The notes: generated from the letters alone by a model not told the origin. A DNA stretch of 64,000 nucleotides from Geodermatophilus sp. DSM 45219 (GCF_900104025.1 NZ_FNIQ01000003.1:434001-498000), one strand, 5' to 3'; positions 7,848 through 16,360 are shown, counted from the stretch's first letter. Translations and numbers: made by a program.

Positions 7848-9067
7848 GCCGCCGGCACCACCACCGGGCGGCTGCGCAGCAGCGGTGCGCCGGCCAGCGC
7901 CACGAGCGCCGCCACCGCCGCGGCTCCCGCCGGGACGGCGAACGCGGACTCCGCGCCCCAGGCGTCGACGGCGGCCCCGGCCAGCGCGGAACCGGCGGTG
8001 ACACCGAGGGTGAGCCCGGTGGTGGTCCACGACAGCGCCTCGGTGAGCGCGGTCCGGGGCACCCGCGACTCGACCAGCGACGTCCCCGAGACCAGGACCG
8101 GCGCGATCGCGGTGCCGGCGAGGAAGCCCGCCGCCACCAGCACCACCAGCGAACCCACGCCCCACAGCAGCTGCGCGGCCAGGCCGAAGGCGACGGCGGT
8201 GACGACGAAGCGGGCGGCCAGCGACCCGCGCAGCCGGGCGACGCCGTAGAGCAGGCCGGCCACCAGGCTGCCGAACGCGTAGACGGCGAGCGCGAGCCCG
8301 GCGAGGGCGGGGGCATCCTCCTCGTCGGCGAACCCCACCACGACGACGTCCATCGCGCCGAAGACCGTGCCGACGGCGGCGTAGGTGACCGCGACGACCA
8401 GCACCGTCGCGTTGAGAGCGGCCCAGCGCCGCGACGGCGCGCCGGGGTCCACCGGCTGGACGGCGGGCTCGGTGGCCCGCTGGCGGGCGAGCCAGAAGCC
8501 GCCGACCGCGCCGAGCGCGATCCCGGTGAGGAAGCCGACGGGCGGGGCGACGAGCGTGGCCAGCAGCGTGACCAGCGGCGGGCCGACGACGAACACCACC
8601 TCGTCGACGACGGCCTCGAGGGCGAAGGCGGTCTGCCGGCGGTCCGGCTCGGCCAGCGCCTCGGCCCACCGGGCGCGCACCAGCGAGCCGATGTTGGGCC
8701 CGCTCGCACCGCACAGCGCGGCCAGGGCGAACCAGGTCCACAGCGGCGCCCCGGTGGTGACCGCGGCGACGAAGGCGACGCCGGAGAGCAGGTACCCGGT
8801 CATGGCCACGCGCAGGACGGCGCCCTGCCCGCGGCGGTCCATGGCGCGGGCCCACTGGGGGCTGGCGACCGAGAAGCTGAGCGCGAGCGTGCCCGAGACC
8901 GCGCCCGCCAGGCCGTAGCTGCCGGTCTCGCCGGCGACGAGCAGGACCGCGCCCAGGCCGAGCATCGGGATGGGCAGCCGGGCGACCCACCCGGCGAAGG
9001 AGAACGCCACCGAGCCGGGGACGGCGAACAGTCGGGCGTAGGGGCTGAAGACGGTGCGGGGTGACAC
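7844..9067 (-). CDS. MFS transporter
   Basis: About 407 residues with 11-12 hydrophobic segments, in the pattern of actinobacterial drug-exporter-like MFS proteins. The segment between helices 2 and 3 (SPQWARAMDRRGQGAVL) is the loop 2-3 motif region. I placed the start at the GTG at 9067 (SPRTVFSPYARLFAVPG) because upstream in-frame sequence is arginine-rich and unlike family members. The substrate is unknown; the decayed acetyltransferase behind it is compatible with a drug-detoxification operon, but that is speculation. Divergent from moaA across about 180 bases. Confidence 0.85.
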   Translation of the reverse strand: MSPRTVFSPYARLFAVPGSVAFSFAGWVARLPIPMLGLGAVLLVAGETGSYGLAGAVSGTLALSFSVASPQWARAMDRRGQGAVLRVAMTGYLLSGVAFVAAVTTGAPLWTWFALAALCGASGPNIGSLVRARWAEALAEPDRRQTAFALEAVVDEVVFVVGPPLVTLLATLVAPPVGFLTGIALGAVGGFWLARQRATEPAVQPVDPGAPSRRWAALNATVLVVAVTYAAVGTVFGAMDVVVVGFADEEDAPALAGLALAVYAFGSLVAGLLYGVARLRGSLAARFVVTAVAFGLAAQLLWGVGSLVVLVAAGFLAGTAIAPVLVSGTSLVESRVPRTALTEALSWTTTGLTLGVTAGSALAGAAVDAWGAESAFAVPAGAAAVAALVALAGAPLLRSRPVVVPAA

Positions 9068-9233
9068 GGGACGACTCGCGCTTCCTGGCCACAGGCGAGT
9101 GCGGGGCTGCCCGCCGGTCTCTCGGGTGGCCCCGCGACGGTAGCAACGACAGCGGCCGCGGCGCCCGCGCGATCCGGCCCGTCCGGTACCGGACCGCCCG
9201 TTCGGGGAGGGGCACACCGTCCCTCCCCCGCAC

Positions 9234-9239
9234 TACATT
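9234..9239 (+). promoter_or_regulatory. Putative -10 box of moaA (leaderless)
   Basis: TACATT ends six bases before the GTG start, which would put the transcription start at or next to the start codon. There is no Shine-Dalgarno sequence between them. Several other genes here share the arrangement. Confidence 0.5.
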
Positions 9240-9245
9240 CGGGGC

Positions 9246-10298
9246 GTGACCTCGACCAGCCCGCTCCCGGACCCGGTGGTCCGCCGTCCGGACCCAGCCC
9301 CCGGCACCGGCGGGCTGGTGGACCGGCACGGCCGGGTCGCGACCGACCTGCGCGTGTCGCTGACCGACCGGTGCAACCTGCGCTGCACCTACTGCATGCC
9401 GCCGGAGGGCCTGGACTGGCTGCCCAAGGTCGAGGTGCTCACCGACGAGGAGATCGCCCGGCTGGTCCGCATCGGCGTCGAGCAGCTGGGCATCCGCGAG
9501 GTCCGCTTCACCGGCGGCGAGCCGCTGCTGCGCCCCGGCCTGGTCGGCATCGTGGCCGCCGCGACCGCGCTGGAACCGCGTCCCGAGGTCAGCCTGACCA
9601 CGAACGCGATCGGCCTGGCCCGGGTCGCCCCCGCGCTGGCCGCCGCCGGCCTCGACCGGATCAACTGCAGCCTCGACACCGTCGACCGCGACCGGTTCAA
9701 GCAGCTCACCCACCGCGACCGGCTGGACGACGTCCTCGCCGGGCTGGCCGCCGCGCAGTCCGCCGGGCTGACGCCGGTCAAGGTCAACGCCGTCCTGCTG
9801 CGCGGGATGAACGAGGCGGACGCCGTCCCGCTGCTGGACTTCTGCCTGGAGCACGGCTACCAGCTGCGCTTCATCGAGCAGATGCCGCTGGACGCCCACC
9901 ACGCCTGGACCCGCGGCGAGATGGTCACCGCCGAGGACATCCTCGAGCGGCTGTCGGCCGCGCACACGCTCACCCCGGACACCGAGGAGCGCGGCTCGGC
10001 CCCCGCCGAGCGCTGGCTGGTGGACGGCGGCCCGGCGACCGTCGGCGTGATCGCCTCGGTGACCCGCTCGTTCTGCGGCAGCTGCGACCGCACCCGGCTC
10101 ACGGCCGATGGGCAGGTGCGCAACTGCCTGTTCGCCCGGGAGGAGTCCGACCTGCGGACGCCGATGCGCGAGGGCGCCACCGACGCCGAGCTGGCCGACC
10201 GCTGGCGGATCGCCACCCTCGGCAAGCTGCCCGGGCACGGCATCGACGATCCGAGCTTCCTGCAGCCGGCGCGGCCGATGTCGGCCATCGGCGGCTGA
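9246..10298 (+). CDS. moaA: GTP 3',8-cyclase MoaA, molybdenum cofactor biosynthesis
   Basis: A radical SAM enzyme that converts GTP to 3',8-cyclo-7,8-dihydro-GTP in the first step of molybdopterin synthesis. The 350 residues show the N-terminal cluster motif CNLRCTYCMPP (Cys 43, 47, 50), the SAM-contact motif FTGGEPLLRPGL, and the C-terminal cluster motif FCGSCDRTRLTADGQVRNCLF shortened here to its cysteines FCGSC and NC. The protein ends in the conserved Gly-Gly. The start is a GTG with a TACATT box directly upstream. moaD follows after a short tandem-repeat spacer; moaE and mod genes lie close by. Confidence 0.96.
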   Translation: MTSTSPLPDPVVRRPDPAPGTGGLVDRHGRVATDLRVSLTDRCNLRCTYCMPPEGLDWLPKVEVLTDEEIARLVRIGVEQLGIREVRFTGGEPLLRPGLVGIVAAATALEPRPEVSLTTNAIGLARVAPALAAAGLDRINCSLDTVDRDRFKQLTHRDRLDDVLAGLAAAQSAGLTPVKVNAVLLRGMNEADAVPLLDFCLEHGYQLRFIEQMPLDAHHAWTRGEMVTAEDILERLSAAHTLTPDTEERGSAPAERWLVDGGPATVGVIASVTRSFCGSCDRTRLTADGQVRNCLFAREESDLRTPMREGATDAELADRWRIATLGKLPGHGIDDPSFLQPARPMSAIGG

Positions 10299-10300
10299 TC

Positions 10301-10364
10301 CCGTGAGCGGACAGGACCGTGAGCGAACAGGCGGACCCGTGAGCGGACAGGTGGAGCCGTGAGC
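10301..10364 (+). repeat. Short tandem repeat between moaA and moaD
   Basis: Three full copies and a partial copy of a unit like CCGTGAGCGGACAGG(T/A)GGA begin three bases after the moaA stop; unit spacing varies from 16 to 20 bases. Several units contain GTGAGC, so the array offers repeated GTG codons, but no convincing open frame. Confidence 0.7.
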
Positions 10365-10414
10365 ACTCTGCCGACCGGCCGGCTCCGCCGGGCGGAGGCG
10401 GACCAGGAGGCACC

Positions 10415-10657
10415 GTGCCCGTGACCGTGCGGTACTTCGCCGGGGCCCGCGCGGCCGCCGGCGTGGACGCCGAGACCCGCGAGGCCGGGACGCTGCAGGA
10501 GCTCGTGGGCCAGATCGTGGACAGCCACGGCGAGCGCCTGGAGAAGGTGCTCACCGCGTGCTCGTTCCTCGTCGACGGCACGCAGACGCGGGACCGGTCG
10601 CTGGCGCTGCCGCCGGGTGCGGTGGTCGACGTGCTGCCGCCCTTCGCCGGGGGCTGA
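10415..10657 (+). CDS. moaD: MoaD-like molybdopterin synthase sulfur carrier
   Basis: 80 residues with the ubiquitin-like beta-grasp pattern of MoaD: VTVRYFAGARAAAGV at the N-terminus, a central helix (LQELVGQIVDSHGERL), and the diagnostic C-terminus VDVLPPFAGG. The terminal Gly-Gly is adenylated and thiocarboxylated, then donates sulfur to precursor Z within the MoaD-MoaE synthase. GTG at 10415 follows AGGAGGCACC. Together with moaA just upstream and moaE at 12.6-13.0 kb it completes most of molybdopterin synthesis; moaC and the MoeA/Mog step are not seen here. Confidence 0.92.
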   Translation: MPVTVRYFAGARAAAGVDAETREAGTLQELVGQIVDSHGERLEKVLTACSFLVDGTQTRDRSLALPPGAVVDVLPPFAGG

Positions 10658-10706
10658 CGGCGGACCCGGGGCGGCCCCGGCGGAGACGAGGCCAGAGGAT
10701 GGGGAC

Positions 10707-10910
10707 ATGAGCATCTGGGACAGGGCCAAGGCCAAGGTCGAGGAGATGGTCGGCCGCGCCGAGGAGGTGTACGGCGAGTCGCACGGCGACGCCGCCGCGA
10801 AGGTGCACGGCGAGGCCCACCGGCTGGAGGGCGAGGCCGAGGAGGAGGCCGCGCTGCGTGACGAGGCCGTCGGGCACGATCCGGACGACGGAGCAGCCCC
10901 CGTCCGCTGA
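10707..10910 (+). CDS. Small CsbD-like protein
   Basis: 67 residues, highly charged and helical (DRAKAKVEEMVGRAEEVYGE, then alternating acidic residues), with no hydrophobic segment. The repeated pattern resembles the CsbD family of small stress-induced proteins, whose function is not known. The ATG at 10707 has AGAGGATGGGG upstream. The gene lies between moaD and a GAF-domain gene and shows no link to cofactor synthesis. Family assignment rests on composition and one motif, so it is tentative. Confidence 0.65.
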   Translation: MSIWDRAKAKVEEMVGRAEEVYGESHGDAAAKVHGEAHRLEGEAEEEAALRDEAVGHDPDDGAAPVR

Positions 10911-10961
10911 TCTGCGCACGCTTCCGTACCGGAGTCGTCACGGAGAGAGGACGATGGGGGC

Positions 10962-11492
10962 ATGGCCGCACCCGCCGTCCCGGACGTCGCCCCGTGGCGC
11001 GACTTCCCCGCCGCGGCCTGCGGGGTGCTGTGCGCGCTGCACGAGCGCCTGGGTTGGGACGTGTGGGTGGTGACCCGCGTGGTGGACGACCGGCAGGTCG
11101 TCCTCCACGCGCATCCGCCCGACGTGATCCGACCGGGGACCTGGCTGCCGTGGGCGGACACCTTCTGCCGCGCCATGGTCGCCGGGGAGGCGCCGCGGGC
11201 GGCCACGGTCACCGCTGCCGTCCCGGCCTTCGCCAAGCGCATGACCGGGCCGGTCTCGCGGATCGCGGCCTACATCGGCGTCCCGCTCGTCGACCCGCAG
11301 GGGGAGCTCTTCGGCACGCTGTGCGCCTGGGGGTTCCGCGCCCGGCCTCGCAGCGCCGCGCGTGACCTGCCACTGGTGGAGACGGTGGCGCGCCTGCTCA
11401 GCACGTTGATCTCCGCCGGCATGACGCCGCCGGACCCGGTCGAGGAGAGCATGCGGCTACGGGCCGGGGACCCGGACGACTCGGCGGTCTGA
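10962..11492 (+). CDS. GAF-domain protein
   Basis: 176 residues made up of a single GAF-like domain, with no output domain. Recognisable parts are ALHERLGWDVWVVTRV, the central DTFCRAMVAGEAPRAATV, and the closing YIGVPLVDPQGELFGTLCAW. Such stand-alone GAF proteins may bind a small ligand or a partner. The domain resembles the N-terminal GAF of the SpoIIE phosphatase at 39.4 kb (PLSDSQGHVVGTLCVF), so the two may have a common origin. The start ATG has GGAGAGAGG upstream. A possible GGACCC...GGGTCC hairpin lies just after the stop (about 11493-11521). Confidence 0.75.
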   Translation: MAAPAVPDVAPWRDFPAAACGVLCALHERLGWDVWVVTRVVDDRQVVLHAHPPDVIRPGTWLPWADTFCRAMVAGEAPRAATVTAAVPAFAKRMTGPVSRIAAYIGVPLVDPQGELFGTLCAWGFRARPRSAARDLPLVETVARLLSTLISAGMTPPDPVEESMRLRAGDPDDSAV

Positions 11493-11614
11493 GGACCCTT
11501 CTCGTGGGGCGCGCCCGGGTCCACAGTGGGCGCCGTCGGTGAGCCCACGCCCGTCCTGATGCGTCCGAGCCCTGCCGCGCGCGGGCTCGACGCGGCCCGA
11601 CCAGGAGGCCGTCG

Positions 11615-12592
11615 ATGGCCAGGTCTGCCCGGTGCACGCCCGCGAACCGGACCCGCAGGGTGGCGCTGCTCCTCGCTCCGGTGGTGGGGGTGCTGGCCGT
11701 CACCGCCGCCCCGGCCGCGGCACAGCCGGAGGGCGACGACGTCATCGTCCTGCCCGGCGCGAGCTCGGCGGAGGGCATCGCCGCCGGCCGCGGGGACACC
11801 TTCTACGCCGGGGACCTGTTCCGCGGCGACGTCTTCCGGGGAGACCTCGGGCGCAGGACGGCGGAGCTGTTCATCGACGCCCCCGAGGGCCGGATGGCCA
11901 TCGGCATGTTCGCCGACCTCGAGCACGAGCTCCTCTTCGTGGCGGGCGGCGGCGCCTTCCCCGGCGCTCCGGGCAACCCCCCGGGCCTGGCGTACGTGTA
12001 CGACCTGTGCACGGGCGCCACGGTGGCCACCTACGAGCTCGGCGACCCGGGCGGGTCGTTCGTCAACGACGTCACCGTCACCCCGGACGGCGCCTGGTTC
12101 ACCGACAGCCGGCAGCCCCGGCTGTACTTCGTCCCCGTCCGGGACGGCGAGCCCGGAGCGGCACGGACCCTGGAGCTGACGGGCGGGGCGGCCGAGCGGC
12201 CCGCGGACTTCAACCTCAACGGGATCGCCGCCACTCCCGACGGCGGGACGCTCGTCGTCGCGCACTCGGCCAACGGCGCCGTCTACACCGTGGACCCGGA
12301 GAGCGGGTCCAGCACCCGGATCGCCGGGGTCGACGTGCCGAGCGTGGACGGCATCCAGCTCGAGGGGGACGATCTCTGGGCGGTGCAGAACGAGCTGGAC
12401 CAGGTGGTCCGGGCCCGGCTCAGCGCGGACCTCACCTCGGGGGCCGTCGAGGAGACGATCCGGGACGAGGACTTCCAGGTCCCGACGACGCTGATCGTGG
12501 CGGACGGCGACCTGGCGGTGGTGAACGCCAAGTTCGACACCGGCATCCCGCCGACGGCGGACCGCTTCGAGGTGGTGCTGGTCGACCGGTGA
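11615..12592 (+). CDS. Secreted SMP-30/gluconolactonase-like beta-propeller protein
   Basis: 325 residues. A twin-arginine-free Sec-type signal peptide occupies about residues 1-36 (RRVALLLAPVVGVLAVTAAPAAAQP). The mature part has repeated propeller blades with motifs VNDVTVTPDGAWFTDS, LNGIAATPDGGTLVVAHS and VDGIQLEGDDLWAVQN, as in SMP-30/gluconolactonase-like and extracellular superoxide-dismutase-annotated actinobacterial proteins. The conserved Asn and Asp positions of blades 3 and 4 look like metal ligands. It is exported; the substrate is unknown. AGGAGG lies seven bases before the ATG. Convergent with moaE. Confidence 0.8.
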   Translation: MARSARCTPANRTRRVALLLAPVVGVLAVTAAPAAAQPEGDDVIVLPGASSAEGIAAGRGDTFYAGDLFRGDVFRGDLGRRTAELFIDAPEGRMAIGMFADLEHELLFVAGGGAFPGAPGNPPGLAYVYDLCTGATVATYELGDPGGSFVNDVTVTPDGAWFTDSRQPRLYFVPVRDGEPGAARTLELTGGAAERPADFNLNGIAATPDGGTLVVAHSANGAVYTVDPESGSSTRIAGVDVPSVDGIQLEGDDLWAVQNELDQVVRARLSADLTSGAVEETIRDEDFQVPTTLIVADGDLAVVNAKFDTGIPPTADRFEVVLVDR

Positions 12593-12605
12593 CGCGACCG
12601 GCGCC

Positions 12606-13016
12606 TCACGGGCAGGCGACCCACTCCTCGTCACCGTCGGTGAAGACCTGCCGCTTCCAGATCGGCAGCCGCTCCTTCACCAGGTCGACGAGCTCGGCGC
12701 AGGCGGCGAAGGCCTGGCCGCGGTGCGCGGAGCTGACCGCGCAGGCCAGTGCGACGTCGCCGATCCCCAGCATCCCGACGCGGTGGGAGACGGCGACGGC
12801 GTGCACGTCGGGGCGGGCGGCGAACTCCTCGGCCAGCTCGCGGATGACCTGCTCGGCGCTCGGGTGGCCGACGTACTCCAGCTCCGTGACCGACCGGCCG
12901 CCGTCGTGGTCGCGGACCACGCCGGCGAAGGAGACGACCGCGCCGGCCGCCTTGTCGGCGACGGCGTCCTCGTGCTCGGCGACGGAGAGGGGGGCGTCCA
13001 CGACCCGGGCGATCAC
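12606..13016 (-). CDS. moaE: Molybdopterin synthase catalytic subunit MoaE
   Basis: 136 residues from a GTG at 13016. Family motifs are present: GAVVSFAGVVRDHDGG, LEYVGHPSAEQVI, AVSHRVGMLGIGDVAL, SSAHRGQAFAAC and the active-site region KERLPIWKRQVF, whose lysines act in sulfur transfer to precursor Z. It works with MoaD (10.4 kb). The start overlaps the stop of the MobA-like gene (GTGA), so the two are co-translated. ACGCTA at 13024-13029 (TAGCGT on the coding strand) lies seven bases before the GTG and may give a second, leaderless transcript. Confidence 0.95.
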   Translation of the reverse strand: MIARVVDAPLSVAEHEDAVADKAAGAVVSFAGVVRDHDGGRSVTELEYVGHPSAEQVIRELAEEFAARPDVHAVAVSHRVGMLGIGDVALACAVSSAHRGQAFAACAELVDLVKERLPIWKRQVFTDGDEEWVACP

Positions 13017-13594
13017 GGTTCCGACGCTACCCCGCCGGGTGGCACGTCCAGGTCGGTCGGATCGGCCAGCCCGGTGCAGTCGACCTCGGTGACGTCGTGC
13101 GCGGCGAGGTAGCGGCGGGCCCCCTCGTCGCCGGTCGCCGTCGCGGCGACACCGGCCCAGTGGTCGCGGCCGAGCAGCACCGGGTGCCCGCGGACGCCGT
13201 CGTAGGTGGCGATCGCCAGCGCGTCCGGGGCGGCGTGCGCGGCGACCGCACGGAGGGCCTCCGGCGTCATCCCCGGCATGTCGACGAGCGTGACCAGCGC
13301 CGCGTCGACCCGCCCGGGCAGCCCGCGGAGGCCGTCGAGCCCGGTGCGCAGGCTCGAGGCCATCCCGGTCTCCCAGTCGCGGTTGGCCACGACCAGCGCG
13401 CCGTCGAGCCGGGCATCGCGCCACACGTCGACCGCCCGCGCACCGAGGACGACGAGCACCGGGTCGCACACCGCCTGCGCCGTCCGCACCGCGCGCTCGA
13501 CCAGCAGGCTTCCCTCGTACTCGACCAGCGCCTTCGGCATGCCGTAGCGGCGGCCGCCGCCCGCGGCGAGGACCAGTCCCGCGACCGTGCTCAT
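13013..13594 (-). CDS. MobA/MocA-like molybdenum cofactor nucleotidyltransferase
   Basis: 193 residues with the NTP-transferase signature LVLAAGGGRRYGMPKALVEY at the N-terminus, LVTLVDMPGM as the metal-binding Asp motif, and GVRGHPVLLGRDHW, typical of MocA and CoxI-type enzymes that attach CMP or GMP to molybdopterin. MocA-like cytidylyl transfer would suit the xanthine/CO dehydrogenase-type accessory genes at the left edge; a choice between CTP and GTP cannot be made by eye. Coupled to moaE by a four-base overlap. The start follows GGGGGGATGAG. Confidence 0.88.
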   Translation of the reverse strand: MSTVAGLVLAAGGGRRYGMPKALVEYEGSLLVERAVRTAQAVCDPVLVVLGARAVDVWRDARLDGALVVANRDWETGMASSLRTGLDGLRGLPGRVDAALVTLVDMPGMTPEALRAVAAHAAPDALAIATYDGVRGHPVLLGRDHWAGVAATATGDEGARRYLAAHDVTEVDCTGLADPTDLDVPPGGVASEP

Positions 13595-13621
13595 CCCCCC
13601 AGCCTCTCAGCGTCCCCGGAC

Positions 13622-13701
13622 GATCAGCTGAGCTGGTCGTTCCGGGTCCTGGCTCACGACCGGTGGTGAGCTCGGACCGGCAACGGTGAGCTGAGCTGAT
13701 C
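13622..13701. promoter_or_regulatory. Inverted repeat upstream of the mobA-moaE pair
   Basis: GATCAGCTGAGCT (13622-13634) is inverted as AGCTGAGCTGATC (13689-13701) with one mismatch. It lies in the gap between the modC stop and the MobA-like start, both minus strand. Each half also contains the smaller palindrome AGCTGAGCT-like core. It could be a terminator of modABC or an operator of the cofactor genes. Confidence 0.5.
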
Positions 13702-13716
13702 ATCGCCGCCCGACCC

Positions 13717-14769
13717 TCAGCGCGCGTAGACGGCGATCTCGGAGGCCTTGACCGAGGCCCACACCGGCGTGCCGGGGGCCAGGCCCAGCTCGGCATAGGC
13801 GGCTCCCGTGACGTCGGCCAGCAGCGGCACCTCGCCGTCCAGCTCGCAGCGCACCGTCGACCCGTGCGGCGTGGCCGAGACCAGCCGGAGCGACCACACG
13901 TTGCGCGGGCTGCCCTCGGGGCGTGCCGGGTACAGGGCCACCGACTCCGGGCGGACGGCGACGAACACCTCCCCCGCGCTCTCCTCGGCCACCGCCACGC
14001 GGCCCCCGCCGTCCAGCCGCACCGTCGTCCCCTCGCCGGTGCCGGGCAGGAGCGCCAGGCCGACCAGCCGCGCGACGTAGTCGGTGCGCGGGTGCCGGCT
14101 GACGTCGGCCGGCGTCCCGGCCTGCACGACCCGGCCCTCCTCGACGACGACCACGCGGTCGGCCAGCGCCATCGCGTCGACCGGGTCGTGGGTGACCAGC
14201 ACGGTGCTGCCCGCGTACTCGGCCAGGTGCCGGCGCAGCTCGGCGCGGACGGTGAGCCGGGTGCGGGCGTCCAGCGCCGACAGCGGCTCGTCGAGCAGCA
14301 GCAGCGCCGGGTCGCCGACGAGCGCGCGGGCCAGCGCCGCCCGCTGCGCCTGGCCGCCGGAGAGCCGGCCGGGCCGCCGGTCAGCGAGTTCGGCGATGCC
14401 GACGCGGGCCAGCCAGTCGCGGGCGGCCCGGCGCGCCGCGGGCTTCCGCACACCGCGGGTGCGCAGGCCGAAGGCCACGTTGTCGGTGACGGAGAGGTGC
14501 GGGAAGAGCAGGTGGTCCTGGAAGACCATGCCGAGGCGGCGCCCGTGGGCGGGTACGTGCACGCCGGCGTCGACGTCGTCCCACGTCTCCTGCCCGACGG
14601 TCACGCGGCCGTCGTCGGGCGGCAGCAGGCCCGCGAGCACGCGCAGCAGCGTGGACTTGCCGGCGCCGTTCGGCCCGAGGACGGCGAGCACCTCGCCGTC
14701 GGCCACCTCGATCCCGAGCTCGACGGTCAGCGGCCCACGGCCGACCCGCACGTCGGCGGCGAGGCTCAC
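13717..14769 (-). CDS. modC: Molybdate ABC transporter ATP-binding protein ModC
   Basis: 350 residues. ABC ATPase motifs in order: Walker A GPNGAGKSTLLRVL (about residues 31-44), Q-loop VFQDHLLFPHL, signature LSGGQAQRAALARAL, Walker B LLLLDEPLSALDART and the H-loop LVTHDPVDAM. The C-terminal 70 residues form a TOBE/Mop-type domain (LVSATPHGSTVRCELDG, TPVWASVKASEIAVY) that binds molybdate and marks ModC rather than another importer ATPase. GTG at 14769 overlaps the modB stop by four bases. Confidence 0.94.
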   Translation of the reverse strand: MSLAADVRVGRGPLTVELGIEVADGEVLAVLGPNGAGKSTLLRVLAGLLPPDDGRVTVGQETWDDVDAGVHVPAHGRRLGMVFQDHLLFPHLSVTDNVAFGLRTRGVRKPAARRAARDWLARVGIAELADRRPGRLSGGQAQRAALARALVGDPALLLLDEPLSALDARTRLTVRAELRRHLAEYAGSTVLVTHDPVDAMALADRVVVVEEGRVVQAGTPADVSRHPRTDYVARLVGLALLPGTGEGTTVRLDGGGRVAVAEESAGEVFVAVRPESVALYPARPEGSPRNVWSLRLVSATPHGSTVRCELDGEVPLLADVTGAAYAELGLAPGTPVWASVKASEIAVYAR

Positions 14770-15569
14770 CGCACGGCCCGACTCAGCCAGCGGTCGCGCA
14801 GCAGGAGCAGCGTGGCGACGGAGACGACGAGCAGCACGAGGGAGAGCACGATCGCCGCCTCCGGGTCCTGCTGCAGCGCCAGGTAGACCGCGAGCGGCAT
14901 GGTCTGCGTCGTCCCGGGGAAGTTGCCGGCGAAGGTGATGGTGGCGCCGAACTCGCCGAGCGCCCGGGCCCAGCAGAGCACCGCGCCGGCGGCGATGCCG
15001 GGGGCGACGAGCGGGAGAGTGACGCGGCGGAACGTCGTCCACCGGTCGGCGCCCAGGGTGGCGGCGGCGTCCTCGAAGCGGGCGTCGGCTGCGCGCAGCG
15101 CGCCCTCGACGCTGATGACCAGGAACGGCATGGCGACGAACGTCTCGGCGATGACCACGGCGGTCGTGGTGAACGGGATCGTGACGCCGAACGTGCCGTC
15201 CAGCCAGCTGCCGAGGATGCCCTGCCGCCCGAGCACGAGGAACAGCGCGACACCGCCGACGACCGGGGGCAGCACGAGCGGCACGGTGACCAGGGCGCGC
15301 AGCACCGACCGGCCGCGCGCGGTGGAGCGGGCCAGCACCCAGGCCAGCGGGACGCCGAGCACGAGGGACAGCCCGGTGGCCGCCGTCGCCGAGACCAGGC
15401 TGAGGCGCAGCGCCTGGCCGACGGCGGGGCTGGTGAGCTGCGGCCCGAGCTCGCCCCAGGGTGCGCGGACCACCAGGCCGGCCAGCGGCAGCAGCAGGAA
15501 GGCGACGGCGAGGACCGCGGGGACCAGCAGCGGGACGGGGACGCCGGGCTCCCTGCGGCGCCGTCTCAC
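14766..15569 (-). CDS. modB: Molybdate ABC transporter permease ModB
   Basis: 267 residues with five to six membrane segments and the permease-ATPase coupling motif EDAAATLGADRWTTFRRVTL in the cytoplasmic loop. It forms the channel for molybdate with ModC and ModA. The GTG at 15569 overlaps the modA stop (GTGA) and the gene's own stop overlaps modC, so all three are translationally coupled. Sequence upstream of this GTG in the same frame is the anti-frame of modA and is not coding. Confidence 0.94.
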   Translation of the reverse strand: MRRRRREPGVPVPLLVPAVLAVAFLLLPLAGLVVRAPWGELGPQLTSPAVGQALRLSLVSATAATGLSLVLGVPLAWVLARSTARGRSVLRALVTVPLVLPPVVGGVALFLVLGRQGILGSWLDGTFGVTIPFTTTAVVIAETFVAMPFLVISVEGALRAADARFEDAAATLGADRWTTFRRVTLPLVAPGIAAGAVLCWARALGEFGATITFAGNFPGTTQTMPLAVYLALQQDPEAAIVLSLVLLVVSVATLLLLRDRWLSRAVR

Positions 15570-16360
15570 GGGGTGCGGAAGCCGGCGTCCGCGAGCGCCT
15601 GCTGCCCCTCCTCCGAGAGCACCAGCTCGACGAACGCGGCCGCCGCCTCGGGGTTGGGAGCCTCGGCCAGCGGTGCGATCGGGTAGTCGTTGACCGCCTC
15701 CTCGGCCTCGGGCACGTCGATCCCCTCGACGGCGTCGCCGGCCGAGGTGACGTCGGTCGTGTAGACCAGCGCCGCGTCCACCTCGCCGAGCTCGACCTTG
15801 GTGAGCGCGGCCCGGACGTCCTCCTCGAGCGTGTCCGGCGCCGGGGGGACGCCCGCGGCGGCGAAGACGTCCTCCGCGGCGGCCCCGCACGGCACCTGCG
15901 GCGCGCAGACCGCGATGGTCAGCTCCTCGCGGGCGAGGTCGGCCAGCCCGGTGACCCCGGCCGGGTTGCCCGCCGGGACGGCGATCTGCAGCACGTTGGC
16001 GGCGAAGACCTGCGGCTCGCCGTCGGCCAGCCCGGCGTCGGTGACGACGTCCATCTGCGGCTGGTTGGCGCTGGCGAAGACGTCGGCCGGCGCACCCTGG
16101 GTGACCTGGGTGGCCAGCGCGGAGCTGCCGGCGAAGTTGAACTGCACGTCCAGGCCGGGGGCGTCCGCCTCGAGCTGCTCGCCCAGGTCGGTGAAGACGT
16201 CGGTCAGCGAGGCCGCGGCGAAGACGGTGAGCGTGCCGGTGGGGCCCTCGGCGTCCGTGGTGGCCGGGGCCGCAGTCGCGTCGTCCGCGGACCCGCCGCA
16301 GCCGGTGAGCACGAGCGCCGTGGCGAGCGGCAGCACCAGGGGGACGGCGCGCGTGGACAT
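15566..16360 (-). CDS. modA: Molybdate-binding lipoprotein ModA
   Basis: 264 residues. The N-terminus has a lipoprotein signal with lipobox LVLTGC (Cys about 21). The substrate-binding fold opens with GTLTVFAAASLTDVF, the conserved oxyanion-contacting Ser motif, followed by FNFAGSSALATQV and a second lobe ending in LVLSEEGQQALADAGF. It captures molybdate or tungstate outside the cell. A TTACCGT sequence about 45 bases upstream of the ATG on the coding strand could be the operon's -10 region. The HTH-Mop gene lies upstream in the same direction. Confidence 0.94.
   Translation of the reverse strand: MSTRAVPLVLPLATALVLTGCGGSADDATAAPATTDAEGPTGTLTVFAAASLTDVFTDLGEQLEADAPGLDVQFNFAGSSALATQVTQGAPADVFASANQPQMDVVTDAGLADGEPQVFAANVLQIAVPAGNPAGVTGLADLAREELTIAVCAPQVPCGAAAEDVFAAAGVPPAPDTLEEDVRAALTKVELGEVDAALVYTTDVTSAGDAVEGIDVPEAEEAVNDYPIAPLAEAPNPEAAAAFVELVLSEEGQQALADAGFRTP

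Noticed and set aside
7740..10238. Long minus-strand open frame through moaA, MFS and the GNAT remnant
   Set aside because: Only its last 35 codons correspond to real family sequence (the acetyltransferase remnant); the rest is shadow of moaA and the MFS gene.
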